A stretch of DNA of 64,000 bases from Actinopolymorpha pittospori (GCF_014873875.1 NZ_JADBEM010000001.1:5332001-5396000); one strand, 5' to 3'. Positions 24,051 to 33,404 are shown, numbered from the stretch's first letter. The notes: generated from the sequence alone by a model not told the origin. A program made the numbers and translations.

Positions 24051-24722
24051 ATGACCAGAGTCGCACTTCTCCACACCGGCGCTGTCGTCATTCCCATCTT
24101 CGCCGACCTCGCGGCGACCTGTCTGCCAGGCGTCGAGATCCAGCACCTGCTCGACGACCGCATCGTCGCCGACCTCGGCCGCGGAGCCGACCAGGACCAG
24201 ATCGCCGCCCGGCTCACGGGCCTGGGTACGGCGGCGAAGGCCGCTGGGGCGGCCGCGGTCGTCTTCACCTGCTCGTCGATCTCGGGGTACGCCGATCGGC
24301 TCGCCGGCGAAGTGGACCTCCCGGTCTACCGCATCGACGAGGCGATGGCCGACGAGGCGGTCGGCTCGGGTGGTCGGGTGAGCGTCGTCGCCACGGTCGA
24401 GACGACCCTCAAGCCCACCGCCGCCCTGCTGCACGCGCGGGCGGCGTTGCTGGGACGGCGGATCGAGCTGGTCGAGGTGCTCGTTCCCGGCGCCTTCGAC
24501 GCGGTGGTCGCAGGCGACCGACCCCGCCACGACGCGTTGATCGCCGCGGCGATCAGGGAACAGGCGGCCGCAAGCGAGGTCGTGGTCCTGGCCCAGGCCT
24601 CGATGGCCAGCGCGGCGGACCAGGTAGAGGTCACGGTGCCGGTCCTCACCAGCCCCGAACTCGGGATGCGCCGGATCGCGGCGACCTTGACCGCGATCAC
24701 GGATCCGGTCGGGGAGCGTTGA
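24051..24722 (+). CDS. Asp/Glu racemase superfamily protein with a single active-site cysteine
   Basis: A 223-residue protein with the two-lobed Asp/Glu racemase fold. The N-lobe cysteine is present (VVFTCSSISGYAD). At the equivalent C-lobe position the sequence is VVLAQASMASAAD, with alanine and serine in place of the second catalytic cysteine. True racemases need both cysteines; one-cysteine relatives include decarboxylases and isomerases. The ATG at 24051 follows CGGAGG. It is the last intact gene of the sugar-acid cluster, 45 bases after the glycosidase. The substrate is unknown; a role as isomerase or decarboxylase of a pathway intermediate is possible. Confidence 0.8.
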   Translation: MTRVALLHTGAVVIPIFADLAATCLPGVEIQHLLDDRIVADLGRGADQDQIAARLTGLGTAAKAAGAAAVVFTCSSISGYADRLAGEVDLPVYRIDEAMADEAVGSGGRVSVVATVETTLKPTAALLHARAALLGRRIELVEVLVPGAFDAVVAGDRPRHDALIAAAIREQAAASEVVVLAQASMASAADQVEVTVPVLTSPELGMRRIAATLTAITDPVGER

Positions 24723-25775
24723 CTCGACCCACCCCTCCGGGCTACTTCCGCGAACTCGCACGAGCGGTTCGGGAGGCGTTCGGCCTGCTCGAACGACCTG
24801 CGATCAGCGACGCTGAGGTCGTCCGGATTCTCGACGAGATCAGCCGGCGTGGGTTGCTCGCCGGGGGACGATCGGAACCACCGCGCTGTTCGGGCTGGCG
24901 GGCTGTGGCTCGTCCGGTCCGAAGCCGGCAGTCCGCCTCACCGTCCGCCACGGCCCGGTCGGTGTCGACGATCCACGGCCAGGTGTCCGTCCCGTCCAGG
25001 CCGAAGCGGATCGTGGCCGCCAACTTTCCCGAGGCGTGCACGCTGCTCGACCTCGGCATCACACCGGTGGGACGTCCGGCCTACATGCCGAGCTTCGCGA
25101 AGTACACCAGGGCGCTGGGCGGCGTTCCCATGGTCACCGACAGCGCCGGACAGCTTCTGCTGGAGCGGGTCGCCTCACTTGCCCCGGACCTGATCGTCAC
25201 CGCCGACTGGGCGGACCCGAAGATGCGGCAGGTTCCCTACGACAAACTGCGCGCGATCGCCCCGACCGCGGTGTTCACTCGGGAACAGGCGGCCGGCAAC
25301 TGGCGCGACCAGGCCACCGCGACGGCGGGTGCGGTCAACCAGGCCGACGCGCTGGCCGCCCTGCGGCGGAAGTACCTCGACCGCGCCGCCGAGATCAGGC
25401 GGACCCACGCACGGCTGCTCGCCGAGACCCGCTGGGACATCGTCGACGCCAGCCAGAACGTCTGGGACCTCTACAGCTCCACGTCCTCCCACGGCGGGGT
25501 GCTCACCTAGGCTTTGTCCGACTGCCCGCCGCGCGGACCCAGACGGGCGGCTACCAAGAGTACTCCTTCGAACGCCTCGACGTGCTCGCTACCAGCGACG
25601 TGATCCTCACCACGCCGGTGAGCCTGCCGTTCCTGCGTAAGCAGGCCGCGTTCAACCGACTCCCCGCGCCGGACACGTCTACTCCACCGACCTCTTCTTC
25701 CCGGCCAGCTTCGGCGTCGCGTACGGCCTGCTCGACGAACTCGCGTCGATCTGCGCCAAACTGACGACCCACTGA
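24719..25775 (+). pseudogene. Siderophore-type ABC transporter binding protein, multiply frameshifted
   Basis: The region encodes an iron-siderophore binding lipoprotein but switches frame at least four times. ISRRGLLAGG continues in another frame as GTIGTTALFGLAGC (Tat/lipobox signal, near 24870). The first frame resumes with VPSRPKRIVAANFPEACTLLDLGITPVG (near 24990). A TAG at 25508 interrupts, while GFVRLPAARTQTGGYQEYSFERLDVL continues in another frame from about 25510. A last shift near 25672 restores DLFFPASFGVAYGLLDELASIC and a stop at 25773. The family binds ferric siderophores outside the membrane. The 3' end of the racemase gene overlaps its apparent start (TTGA). Confidence 0.85.
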
Positions 25776-25846
25776 CATCCGTTCGAGCCTGCCCATGGCC
25801 GTCACATGAGCATGCCCGGCGGCGCCGCGCGCGACGGGGAAGAGGG

Positions 25847-26554
25847 ATGACGACAGCACCGACAGTGCTCATGAACACGGTCCGGAGTCAGTGGCGTCTG
25901 GTCGTCGGTTCGACCGACGGAGCGAGCGGAGCCGGCAAGACGACCCTCGCCAAACTCGTCGCCGGCATCCACCGGCCCACCGGGGGTGCGATCAGCCTCG
26001 GCGGCGTACCCGTCCAGGACCTCGACGCCGACCGACTCCGCCAGCAGGTGGCGCTGATCACCCAGGAGGTGCACGTCTTCGCCGGCGCGCTGGCCGACGA
26101 CCTGCGCCTCGCCCAGCCCGACGCGACTGACGTCGACCTGCGCGACGCGCTCGCTCGGGTCGGCGCCGACGTCTGGGTCGACGGGCTACCCGACGGGCTG
26201 GCGACCCTGGTCGGCGAGAGTGGCCAGCAGCTCACCACCACCCAGGCACAGCAACTCGCCCTGGCGAGGCTCCTGCTGGCCAACCCGGAGGTGGCCGTCC
26301 TCGACGAGGCCACCGCGGACGCCGGCAGCGCGGGTGCCCGGCTGCTCGACCAGGCCGCGACAGAGGCGTTGCGGGGGCGCACCGCGCTGGTCGTCGCCCA
26401 CCGACTCAGCCAGGCCGCCGCGGCGGACCGCATCGTCGTCCTCGACGCGGGGCGCGTCGTCGAAGCCGGGACCCACGAGGACCTGACCCGCAGCGGTGGT
26501 GTCTACGCGGCCCTGTGGAAGGCGTGGTCCGGCGCGCGTTCCCCGAACCGGTGA
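25847..26554 (+). pseudogene. ABC exporter reduced to its ATPase domain by an internal deletion
   Basis: The 235-residue frame begins like a full ABC exporter (MTTAPTVLMNTVRSQWRLVVGS) but residue 24 onward is already the Walker A region (GASGAGKTTLAKLVAG). All six membrane helices have been lost by an in-frame deletion of roughly 1 kb. The remaining ATPase has the Q-loop (ITQEVHVF), Walker B (VAVLDEATAD) and the switch histidine (VAHRLSQAA). The signature LTTTQAQQLALAR is atypical. It lies behind the broken siderophore binding protein and ahead of an MFS gene, so the locus probably once exported and re-imported a siderophore. The product could still be made but not transport. Confidence 0.75.
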
Positions 26555-26629
26555 ACGATTCTCCGCACCTGCCCGAAGCGCCGAGGTGAACGCTGGTCGG
26601 AGCGGGGGCTCACGCGTCAGGTCATGCCG

Positions 26630-27865
26630 TCACTGGGCCCTGCGCCGGGCGAGCAGCAGGACGCACGCGACGGCGCCGAGGGCCACGGTGGCAAGTCCTG
26701 AGCCGCCGAGCGTCGCTCGCGGGCCCAGCGCCGTGGTGAGCGGTCCGCCGAGCGCCGTACCGAGCGGCGACGCGGTGAGCAACGCCGCGCTGCGGGCCGC
26801 GAGCATCGCGGCCAGGTGCTGAGGTGGCGACTTCACCTGCATCAGCGTCACGGAGAGCGCCACGAACGGTCCGTAGATCGCGCCGCCGAGGGTGAAGGAC
26901 GCGAGGGTGAGGGCCGTCGGAACGTCGAACCCGAACGGCAGCAGTGAGAGCCCCCAGCCGACCACGATGGCGACCGTCACAGGCCAGAGCGGCAGGTGCC
27001 GCAGCGCGCCGGCGGCGAGTCCGCCGATCACCGCACCGATGCCGAACAACATCCAGTAGAGGCCGAGCAGTGTGCCCGGTGCGTGCAGATCGTCGGTCAC
27101 GTGGAGCGGCAGGGCGACCTCGACCGGGCCGTAGAGGAGGTTGAAGGACCAGGTGAGTGCCAGGAGCCCGAGCAGCTCGGGATGGGAACGCAGCAACCCG
27201 AGTCCGCCGCGGGCACCCGCCTGGTCGACGGGCGGGACGTGCCCCGCCTCCGGTAGCCGGGTGCGCGCGACGAGCAGGGCGAGGAACGCGTAGGTGAGAG
27301 CGTCCAGGCCGAGCACGAGCGCGGAACTGACGTACGTCACCAGCACGCCGGCGATCGCGGGGCCGGCGATCGTGGCGGCGAAGTTGAGCGAGCTGACGAG
27401 GGTGTTCGCGGCGAGCCGCTGCTCCTCGGGCAGCAACTCGGCCAGCAGGGTGTACTTGCCCGCGCTGCCCCACGCGTGCAGCAGTGAGGAGACGGCGAGC
27501 AGGACGACGTACAGCGGCAGGGTGAGCGCCCCGGAAAGCCAGGCAAGGGGTACGGCGCCGATGAACAGAGTGCGCACCAGGTTGTCGGCGAGCAGCAGCC
27601 GTCTGGCCGACACCCTGCGCAGCCGGCGACCGAACACCAGCACGCCGACCACACCCGGCATCGTGTACGCGGCCACGGCACCGCCGACCCACAGCCCCGC
27701 GCTCGCCTGCGGTGCGAGCTCGATGGCGAGCCAGGCCACCGCGACGAAGCTCATCCCGTCCCCGAGGTAGGAGACCGCGAAGCCGAGGAGCAGTCGCCGG
27801 AACACCGGATTGGCGAGCACCGGCCGGTAGCCGGACGGGACCGCGTGGTGGAGCACCGAGGGCAC
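26630..27865 (-). CDS. MFS transporter (enterobactin exporter EntS-like group)
   Basis: A 411-residue protein with about 12 predicted membrane helices and the motifs of the MFS_3 group (FAVSYLGDGMSFVAVAWLAIEL at the start, RLAANTLVSSLNFAATIAGPAIAG in the middle). Members export drugs or siderophores. It is convergent with the ABC remnant and may be the surviving part of a siderophore locus. The GTG at 27865 has only a weak ribosome-binding site. Frame is intact. Confidence 0.85.
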   Translation of the reverse strand: MPSVLHHAVPSGYRPVLANPVFRRLLLGFAVSYLGDGMSFVAVAWLAIELAPQASAGLWVGGAVAAYTMPGVVGVLVFGRRLRRVSARRLLLADNLVRTLFIGAVPLAWLSGALTLPLYVVLLAVSSLLHAWGSAGKYTLLAELLPEEQRLAANTLVSSLNFAATIAGPAIAGVLVTYVSSALVLGLDALTYAFLALLVARTRLPEAGHVPPVDQAGARGGLGLLRSHPELLGLLALTWSFNLLYGPVEVALPLHVTDDLHAPGTLLGLYWMLFGIGAVIGGLAAGALRHLPLWPVTVAIVVGWGLSLLPFGFDVPTALTLASFTLGGAIYGPFVALSVTLMQVKSPPQHLAAMLAARSAALLTASPLGTALGGPLTTALGPRATLGGSGLATVALGAVACVLLLARRRAQ

Positions 27866-27937
27866 CTCGTGAGGATCTGCCTGAGATCGATCTCGTCTCA
27901 GCTCAACTGGCAGTGGGACCTGCGATCACCGGATGGT

Positions 27938-28348
27938 TCAGCTGAGTTCCTGGATGCGGATGAGGTTGCCCGCGGGGTCGCGGAAGGCGCAGTCGCGGAT
28001 GCCGTAGGGCTGGTCGGTGGGTTCCTGGACGACCTCGGCGTCGGCGGCCTGCAGGCGTGCGAAGGTGTCGTCGAGGTCCTTGGTGGCCAGGTTGATGCCG
28101 GAGTAGGTGCCCTTGGCCATCATCTCGGTGACGGTACGACGTTCGTCCTCGGTGACGCCGGGGGAGGCGGCCGGCGGGTACAGGACGATCGAGGTGTCGG
28201 GCTGGTCAACGGGGCCGAGGGTGATCCAGTGCATCCCGTTGTAACCCACGTCGTTACGGACCTCGAAGCCCAGGACGTCGCGGTAGAAGGCCAGGGAGGC
28301 GTTGTGATCGATGTGCGGCAGGAAGCTCGCGTGAATCGTGATGTCCAT
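27938..28348 (-). CDS. VOC (glyoxalase/bleomycin resistance) family protein
   Basis: A 136-residue protein with two beta-alpha-beta-beta-beta units. The first reads ASFLPHIDHNASLAFYRDVLGFEVRND and the second GINLATKDLDDTFARLQAADAEVVQEP, ending FRDPAGNLIRIQEL, where the glutamate is a usual metal ligand. The histidine near residue 12 and this glutamate suggest metal binding. Reaction unknown. The IS607-type element begins about 140 bases upstream of its ATG. Confidence 0.88.
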   Translation of the reverse strand: MDITIHASFLPHIDHNASLAFYRDVLGFEVRNDVGYNGMHWITLGPVDQPDTSIVLYPPAASPGVTEDERRTVTEMMAKGTYSGINLATKDLDDTFARLQAADAEVVQEPTDQPYGIRDCAFRDPAGNLIRIQELS

Positions 28349-28530
28349 GGCGGCTACGTTAGGCGCGGCTCGTGCGCCGGCGCTTCTCAGATCCTGACCG
28401 AATCCTCACCTGTCTCATCAGGCGCGAACAGGGCCAGGTGCCGTCGTTCTCATCCAGGAGGGATGGGGCTACTGGCTGCCAGCCCGTTGGGAATCTGTAG
28501 CGCTCTTTGGCGTGCTCTAGAATGTTCGGT

Positions 28531-29139
28531 GTGAATTTGAAGGAGTGGGCGGCTTCCCAGGGTGTCGCGTACATCACCGCGCGACGGCAGTACGCGGCTG
28601 GGACGTTGCCTGTTCCCACGTACCGGCTGGGCCGGCTCATCATGGTTGGCGAGCCACTGGCCCCTGCTCGACCGGATGCGGGGCAGGTCGTGGTGTACGC
28701 ACGGGTCTCCTCAGCTGAGCAGAAGTCGGACCTAGATCGACAGGTCGCTCGGGTCACCACGTGGGCTACCAGGCAGCGGCTGCCCGTTGACCGGATAGTG
28801 ACCGAGGTCGGCTCCGCGCTGGACGGGCACCGTAAGAAGCTCCTCGCCCTGCTGCGCGACCCTGCCGTGTCAACCATCGTGGGTTGAGCACCGCGACCGG
28901 TTCGCCCGATTCGGAGCCGACTACGTCGAAGCCGCGCTAGCCGCGCAGGGCCGCCGCCTGCTGGTAGTGGACCCAACCGAGGTCGACGGTGACCTGGTGG
29001 AGGAGGCCTCGTGCGCGACGTCACCGAGATCCTGACGTCGCTGTGCGCCCGCCTGTATGGCCCCCGGCCGGCGGCGGACCGTGCCCGGGCCGCCGTCGAT
29101 GCAGCCACTGGGGCAGCCACTGAGGACGGCTCGGGGTGA
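28531..29139 (+). pseudogene. IS607 serine recombinase (TnpA), two frameshifts
   Basis: The N-terminal MerR-like HTH (LKEWAASQGVAYITARRQYAAGTLPVP) and the resolvase catalytic start (VVYARVSSAEQKSDLDRQVARV, with the nucleophile serine in RVSS) are in frame. An extra base near 28880 causes a stop after STIVG, while VEHRDRFARFGADYVEAAL continues in another frame. A second shift near 29010 moves to VRDVTEILTSLCARLYG, which ends at 29139. A GTG at 28531 is the natural start; an ATG at 28522 is in frame. The enzyme would be non-functional. Confidence 0.88.
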
Positions 29140-30454
29140 AGACGATCCAGGCATATCGTTTCGCCCTCGACCTCACTCCGGCTCAGGAACGGGCGGTTCT
29201 CGCGCATGCGGGTGCGGCCCGAGTCGCTTACAACTGGTCGTTGGCTCGGGTCAAGGCGGTCATGGACCAGCGCGCCGCCGAGGCCACCTACGGCATCCCC
29301 GACGACCAGCTCACCGAGTCGATCTCGTGGACGCTGCCCGGGTTGCGTAAGGCGTGGAACGCCGCCAAGGACGATGTGGCGCCATGGTGGGCGGAGTGTT
29401 CGAAAGAGGCGTTCAACACCGGCTTGGACGCCCTGGCCCGCGCACTGAAGAACTGGACGGACTCCCGCTCAGGCAAGCGCGCCGGGCGCCACGTCCCTGC
29501 GTGCGGTTTACGACCGGCACCATCCGAGTCGAGACCGGCCGTAAGCATGTGGTGCTGCCACGGCTGGGTCGGTTGAAGCTGCACGAGTCCTCCCGCAAGC
29601 TCGCGCGCCGTCTGGAGGCCGGCACCGCGCGGATCATGTCGGCGACCCTGCGCCGAGATGGTGGGCGCTGGCACGTCGCCTTCACCGTGCAGGTCGAGCG
29701 CCGTGACCGCGCACCTGCCCCGCCCGGCTCGGTGGTGGGCGTCGACGTCGGCATCACACACCTCGCCGTACTGTCCACCGGAGAGGTCATACCGAACCCG
29801 CGCCACCTGTCCAAGACACAGAACCGCCTTCGTAGGCTGGGCCGCGCCCTGTCGCGTAAGACCGGACCGGACCGGCGCAGCGGGCAGCGCCCGTCGCAGC
29901 GGTGGCAGCGGGCCGCCGCCCGGCTCGGCCGGGCACACGCCCGTGTGAGCAATCTGCGCCGCGACGGCCTGCACAAGCTCACCACCCGGCTTGCGGCGAT
30001 GCATGGCACGGTCGTGGTGGAAGACCTCAACGTCGCCGGCATGCTCGCCAACCGCAGGCTGGCCCGCCACATCGCCGACGCCGGGTTCGCCGAGTTCCGC
30101 CGGCAGTTGGCGTACAAGACCGCTTGGAACGGCGGCCGGCTGCTGGTGGCCGACCGCTGGTACCCCTCATCAAAGACCTGCTCAGGCTGCGGCGCGGTGA
30201 AAACCAAACTCGCCTTGTCCGAGCGGACCTACACCTGCCAGGCGTGCGGACTCATCCTCGACCGAGACGCAAACGCCGCACGCAACCTCGCCGCCCTCGC
30301 GGCGAAGACAACCGCCGGGAGTGGCCCGGTGGCAGCACGTGGAGCCGACCACAAGACCCGCCCCAGCGGGCAGGTGGCTAAGAAACGTGAACCCGGCACC
30401 GCACCCGCGGGCAAGACCGGGACCGTCCCACCGCAAGGGCAGGACTGCCTTTAG
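29136..30454 (+). pseudogene. tnpB: TnpB RNA-guided nuclease gene, broken by one deletion/frameshift
   Basis: The 5' part (KTIQAYRFALDLTPAQERAV, from GTG 29136) runs in frame to about 29500 and would stop at 29576. The 3' part, in another frame from about 29505 (VRFTTGTIRVETGRKHVVLPRLG), runs intact to 30454. Some 10-15 codons appear to be missing at the junction. The RuvC residues are preserved: aspartate in VVGVDVGITHLAV, glutamate in VVVEDLNVAGM, the CSGCG/CQACG zinc ribbon and the final aspartate in LDRDANAARNL. TnpB cuts DNA under guidance of an RNA from the element's right end. The intact second half could still be translated alone. Confidence 0.88.
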
Positions 30455-30534
30455 CGTGCGCACTAAAGCGCTCTAAAAGGTAACGGTAGAGGGCAGGACA
30501 ACACACACACACACGAGAGAACGGAAGCGCTCAC

Positions 30535-31164
30535 ATGGGGGAGTCGCGCAGGCTGACGATGGCCGTCACGGGGGCCGGCGGGACGCGGATGGCTCGGTAT
30601 GTGCTGTCGGCGCTTGTGGCGGACGAGCGGGTGGCCCACGTGGACCTCATGGTCTCGGGGGCCGGTCGCAAGTTGCTCGTCCACGAGTTCGGGGGACCGG
30701 AGGCGGCCGACCCGGTCGAGAAGCTTCTCGGGGGCCTCAACAAGAAGGTGGCGTCGTGGGACCCGGACGACCTTGCCGGCCCGATGACCTCCGGCAGCTA
30801 CTCGTCGTGGGGGATGGTGGTCGTGCCGTGCGCCCTGGGCGTGGTCGGGCGGATCGCGCAGGGGCAGGCGAACACGTTGATCGAACGGGCCGCGGACGTG
30901 TGTCTCAAGGAGCGCCGAGAGTTGGTGCTCTGCGTACGTGAGACGCCGTTCAGCCTCATCCATCTGCGCAACATGACCCAGGTCACCGAGGCGGGAGCGG
31001 TCGTCTACCCGATGATCCCCACCTACTACAACGTCCCACAGACCGTTGAGCAGATGTTCGAGGAGTTCACGGCTCGTCTGATGAGCTTCATCGGGCTCCA
31101 GCAGACCGACTACTACGCCTGGACCGGTGAAGGGACACCGGCGCACGATGACCGCAGCCGTTGA
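30535..31164 (+). CDS. UbiX-like flavoprotein, divergent paralogue
   Basis: A 209-residue protein of the UbiX/Pad1 family, which prenylates FMN to make the cofactor of UbiD decarboxylases. It keeps the Rossmann start (MAVTGAGGTRMARYVL), LKERRELVLCVRETPFSLIHLRNM and the aromatic PTYYNVPQTVEQM. However the FMN/phosphate loop is CALGVVG instead of the usual CSMKTLA, and GASG is TGAGG. The ATG at 30535 lacks a clear Shine-Dalgarno. The operon continues with a canonical UbiX and UbiD. It may have a structural or substrate-altered role. Confidence 0.82.
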   Translation: MGESRRLTMAVTGAGGTRMARYVLSALVADERVAHVDLMVSGAGRKLLVHEFGGPEAADPVEKLLGGLNKKVASWDPDDLAGPMTSGSYSSWGMVVVPCALGVVGRIAQGQANTLIERAADVCLKERRELVLCVRETPFSLIHLRNMTQVTEAGAVVYPMIPTYYNVPQTVEQMFEEFTARLMSFIGLQQTDYYAWTGEGTPAHDDRSR

Positions 31165-31322
31165 CCCGCGGTCGGGCGTGCACGTTTCGCTGTGCTCGTC
31201 CAACGGGCGCGGCATCACTTGATCGCTGAGCAGCTTGACCAGCAACGTGTGCAACTGGTCGCGTTCGACCGGACTGAGCCGATCCAGCAGCCCCGATCTG
31301 TGCGCGAACCGGTGAGGGGATC

Positions 31323-31901
31323 ATGCGGCTGATCGTCGGAATGACCGGAGCCACCGGCGCCCAGCTCGGCGTGCGCCTCCTGGAGATGCTCCGGGAGGTG
31401 GGCGGAGTCGAGACCCACCTGGTGATGAGCCGGTGGGCCCGCACCACGATCGAGCTCGAGACGCCCTACACGGCTCGGGAGGTGGGCATGCTCGCGGACG
31501 TGGTGTACGGACCCGGAGACCAGGCGGCCGCGATCTCCTCGGGCTCGTTCCGCACCGACGGGATGGTCGTCATCCCCTGCAGCATGAAGACGCTCGCCGG
31601 GATCAGGGCCGGATATGCCGACGGGCTGGTCGGCCGCGCGGCGGATGTGGTCCTCAAGGAGCGTCGCAAGCTCGTGCTCGTGCCGAGGGAGACCCCGCTC
31701 AGCGAGGTGCACCTGGACAACATGCTCGCGCTGGCCCGCATGGGTGTGGTCATGGTGCCGCCCATGCCCGCCTTCTACAACCACCCGAAGGGCATCGACG
31801 ACCTCGTCGGTCACATCGTCGTCCGCGTCCTGGACCAGTTCGACCTGCCCGCGCCGCATGCCCGGCGCTGGACCGGCCTGAGTGACCCGCCGCGCCGGTG
31901 A
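31323..31901 (+). CDS. ubiX: Flavin prenyltransferase UbiX
   Basis: A 192-residue protein with canonical UbiX motifs: GMTGATGAQLGVRLLE, SSGSFRTDGMVVIPCSMKTLAGIRAG, RAADVVLKERRKLVLVPRETPLSEVHL and PPMPAFYNHP. It transfers a dimethylallyl group to reduced FMN, giving prenyl-FMN for the UbiD enzyme encoded 22 bases downstream. It starts with ATG at 31323. Together with the following genes it corresponds to the VdcB/BsdB component of hydroxyarylic acid decarboxylases. Confidence 0.92.
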   Translation: MRLIVGMTGATGAQLGVRLLEMLREVGGVETHLVMSRWARTTIELETPYTAREVGMLADVVYGPGDQAAAISSGSFRTDGMVVIPCSMKTLAGIRAGYADGLVGRAADVVLKERRKLVLVPRETPLSEVHLDNMLALARMGVVMVPPMPAFYNHPKGIDDLVGHIVVRVLDQFDLPAPHARRWTGLSDPPRR

Positions 31902-31923
31902 CGCGTCGCACGAAAGGAGTCTC

Positions 31924-33348
31924 ATGGCCTATGACGATCTCCGCTCGTTCCTGGACGAGCTGGACAGGGAACACCAGCTGTTGCGCATCACCGAGGAGGT
32001 GGCGCCCGAGCCCGACCTCGCCGCCGCGGCGAACGCCACCGGCCGGATCGGTGCGAACGCGCCGGCCCTCTACTTCGACAACGTCACCGGCTTCACCGAC
32101 GCCAGGATCGCTCTGAACGTTCACGGCTCGTGGGCCAACCATGCCATCGCCTTCGGCCTCCCGCCGAGCACCGGCGTCAAGGACCAGGTGCAGGAGTTCA
32201 TCCGGCGCTGGGACCGGGCCCCGGTCGAACCCGAACGCCGGTCGAACCCGTTGTGGGCGCAGAACACCCTCGACGGCGACGACGTCGACCTGTTCGGGGT
32301 GCTGCCGTTGTTCCGGCTGAACGACGGCGACGGCGGCTTCTATCTCGACAAGGCCGCGGTGGTCTCTCGGGACCCGGAGGACCCCGACAACTTCGGTAAG
32401 CAGAACGTCGGCGTCTATCGCATGGAGGTCAAGGGCCGTAACAAACTCGGCCTGCAGCCCGTCCCCATGCATGACATCGCCATCCATCTGCGCAAGGCGG
32501 AGGAGCGGGGCGAGGACCTGCCGGTCGCCATCGCGCTGGGCAACGAGCCGATCATCACGTTGGTCGCCGGTACGCCCCTGGGCTACGACCAGTCGGAGTA
32601 CCGCATGGCCGGTGCGCTGCGCGGCGCGCCCGCACCCATCACCAGCGCCCCGCTCACGGGCCTGGACGTGCCCTGGGGCAGCGAGCTGATCCTGGAGGGC
32701 GTCATCGAAGGTCGCACCCGCGAGATCGAGGGGCCGTTCGGAGAGTTCACCGGTCACTACTCCGGTGGCCGCAACATGACGGTGCTGCGCATCGACAAGA
32801 TCTCCCACCGCACCGACCCGATCTTCGAGTCGCTGTACCTCGGCATGCCCTGGACCGAGATCGACTACCTCATCGGCCCGGCCACCTGCGCGCCGCTCTA
32901 TCAGCAGCTCAAGGCGGAGTTCCCCGAGGTGGAGGCGGTCAACGCGATGTACACCCATGGCCTGCTGGCGATCATCTCCACCAGGAAGCGCTACGGCGGC
33001 TTCGCCAAGGCGGTCGGCATGCGGGCCATGACCACGCCACACGGCCTCGGCTACTGCAAGATGATCATCATGGTCGACGAGGACGTGGACCCGTTCGACC
33101 TGCCCCAGGTGATGTGGGCTCTCTCCTCGAAGGTCAACCCCGCGGGCGACCTGGTCAATCTGCCCAACCTGTCGGTACTCGAACTCGACCCTGGCTCCCA
33201 GCCCGCCGGCATCACCAACAAGCTCATCATCGACGCCACCACACCGGTGGCCCCGGACCGGCGCGGCCACTACAGCCAACCCGTCGTCGATCTGCCGGAA
33301 ACGCCGCAGTGGGTCGCCAAGCTCAAGTCCATGCTCGACGCCCGCTGA
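31924..33348 (+). CDS. UbiD family prenyl-FMN-dependent decarboxylase (VdcC/BsdC-like)
   Basis: A 474-residue UbiD enzyme. Visible motifs are NVGVYRMEVKGRNKLGLQ with the conserved arginine, and REIEGPFGEFTGHYSGG with the catalytic glutamates, followed by WTEIDYLIGPATCAPLY. It would carry out reversible, non-oxidative decarboxylation of an aromatic or unsaturated acid in the cytoplasm; vanillate, 4-hydroxybenzoate and protocatechuate are typical substrates. The ATG at 31924 follows AAAGGAG. The presence of a VdcD-like partner gene 56 bases downstream points to the hydroxyarylic acid subtype. Confidence 0.9.
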   Translation: MAYDDLRSFLDELDREHQLLRITEEVAPEPDLAAAANATGRIGANAPALYFDNVTGFTDARIALNVHGSWANHAIAFGLPPSTGVKDQVQEFIRRWDRAPVEPERRSNPLWAQNTLDGDDVDLFGVLPLFRLNDGDGGFYLDKAAVVSRDPEDPDNFGKQNVGVYRMEVKGRNKLGLQPVPMHDIAIHLRKAEERGEDLPVAIALGNEPIITLVAGTPLGYDQSEYRMAGALRGAPAPITSAPLTGLDVPWGSELILEGVIEGRTREIEGPFGEFTGHYSGGRNMTVLRIDKISHRTDPIFESLYLGMPWTEIDYLIGPATCAPLYQQLKAEFPEVEAVNAMYTHGLLAIISTRKRYGGFAKAVGMRAMTTPHGLGYCKMIIMVDEDVDPFDLPQVMWALSSKVNPAGDLVNLPNLSVLELDPGSQPAGITNKLIIDATTPVAPDRRGHYSQPVVDLPETPQWVAKLKSMLDAR

Positions 33349-33404
33349 CGCACACCACACCAGGGCCCCGGCCGGACCTCGTACCGGGCCGGGAAGGGAG
33401 AACC

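Larger units (their letters stand above)
28491..30480 (+). mobile_element. IS607-type element with both genes inactivated
   Basis: The element carries a serine-recombinase gene followed by a tnpB gene, the gene order of IS607. Its ends are not certain. The octamer AGCGCTCT is found near both ends (28499-28506 and 30467-30474), and GG dinucleotides, the crossover core of IS607-type serine recombinases, flank it. Near the left end is TGCTCTAGAATG (28513), matched by TGCTCTCGAATG (58781) near the left end of the second element in this window. It sits between the VOC gene and the UbiX operon and breaks no recognisable gene. Confidence 0.75.

Noticed and set aside
25847..26554. A functional soluble ABC ATPase
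   Set aside because: Its first 20 residues match the start of a full exporter and lead abruptly to Walker A, which is better explained by deletion of the membrane domain.
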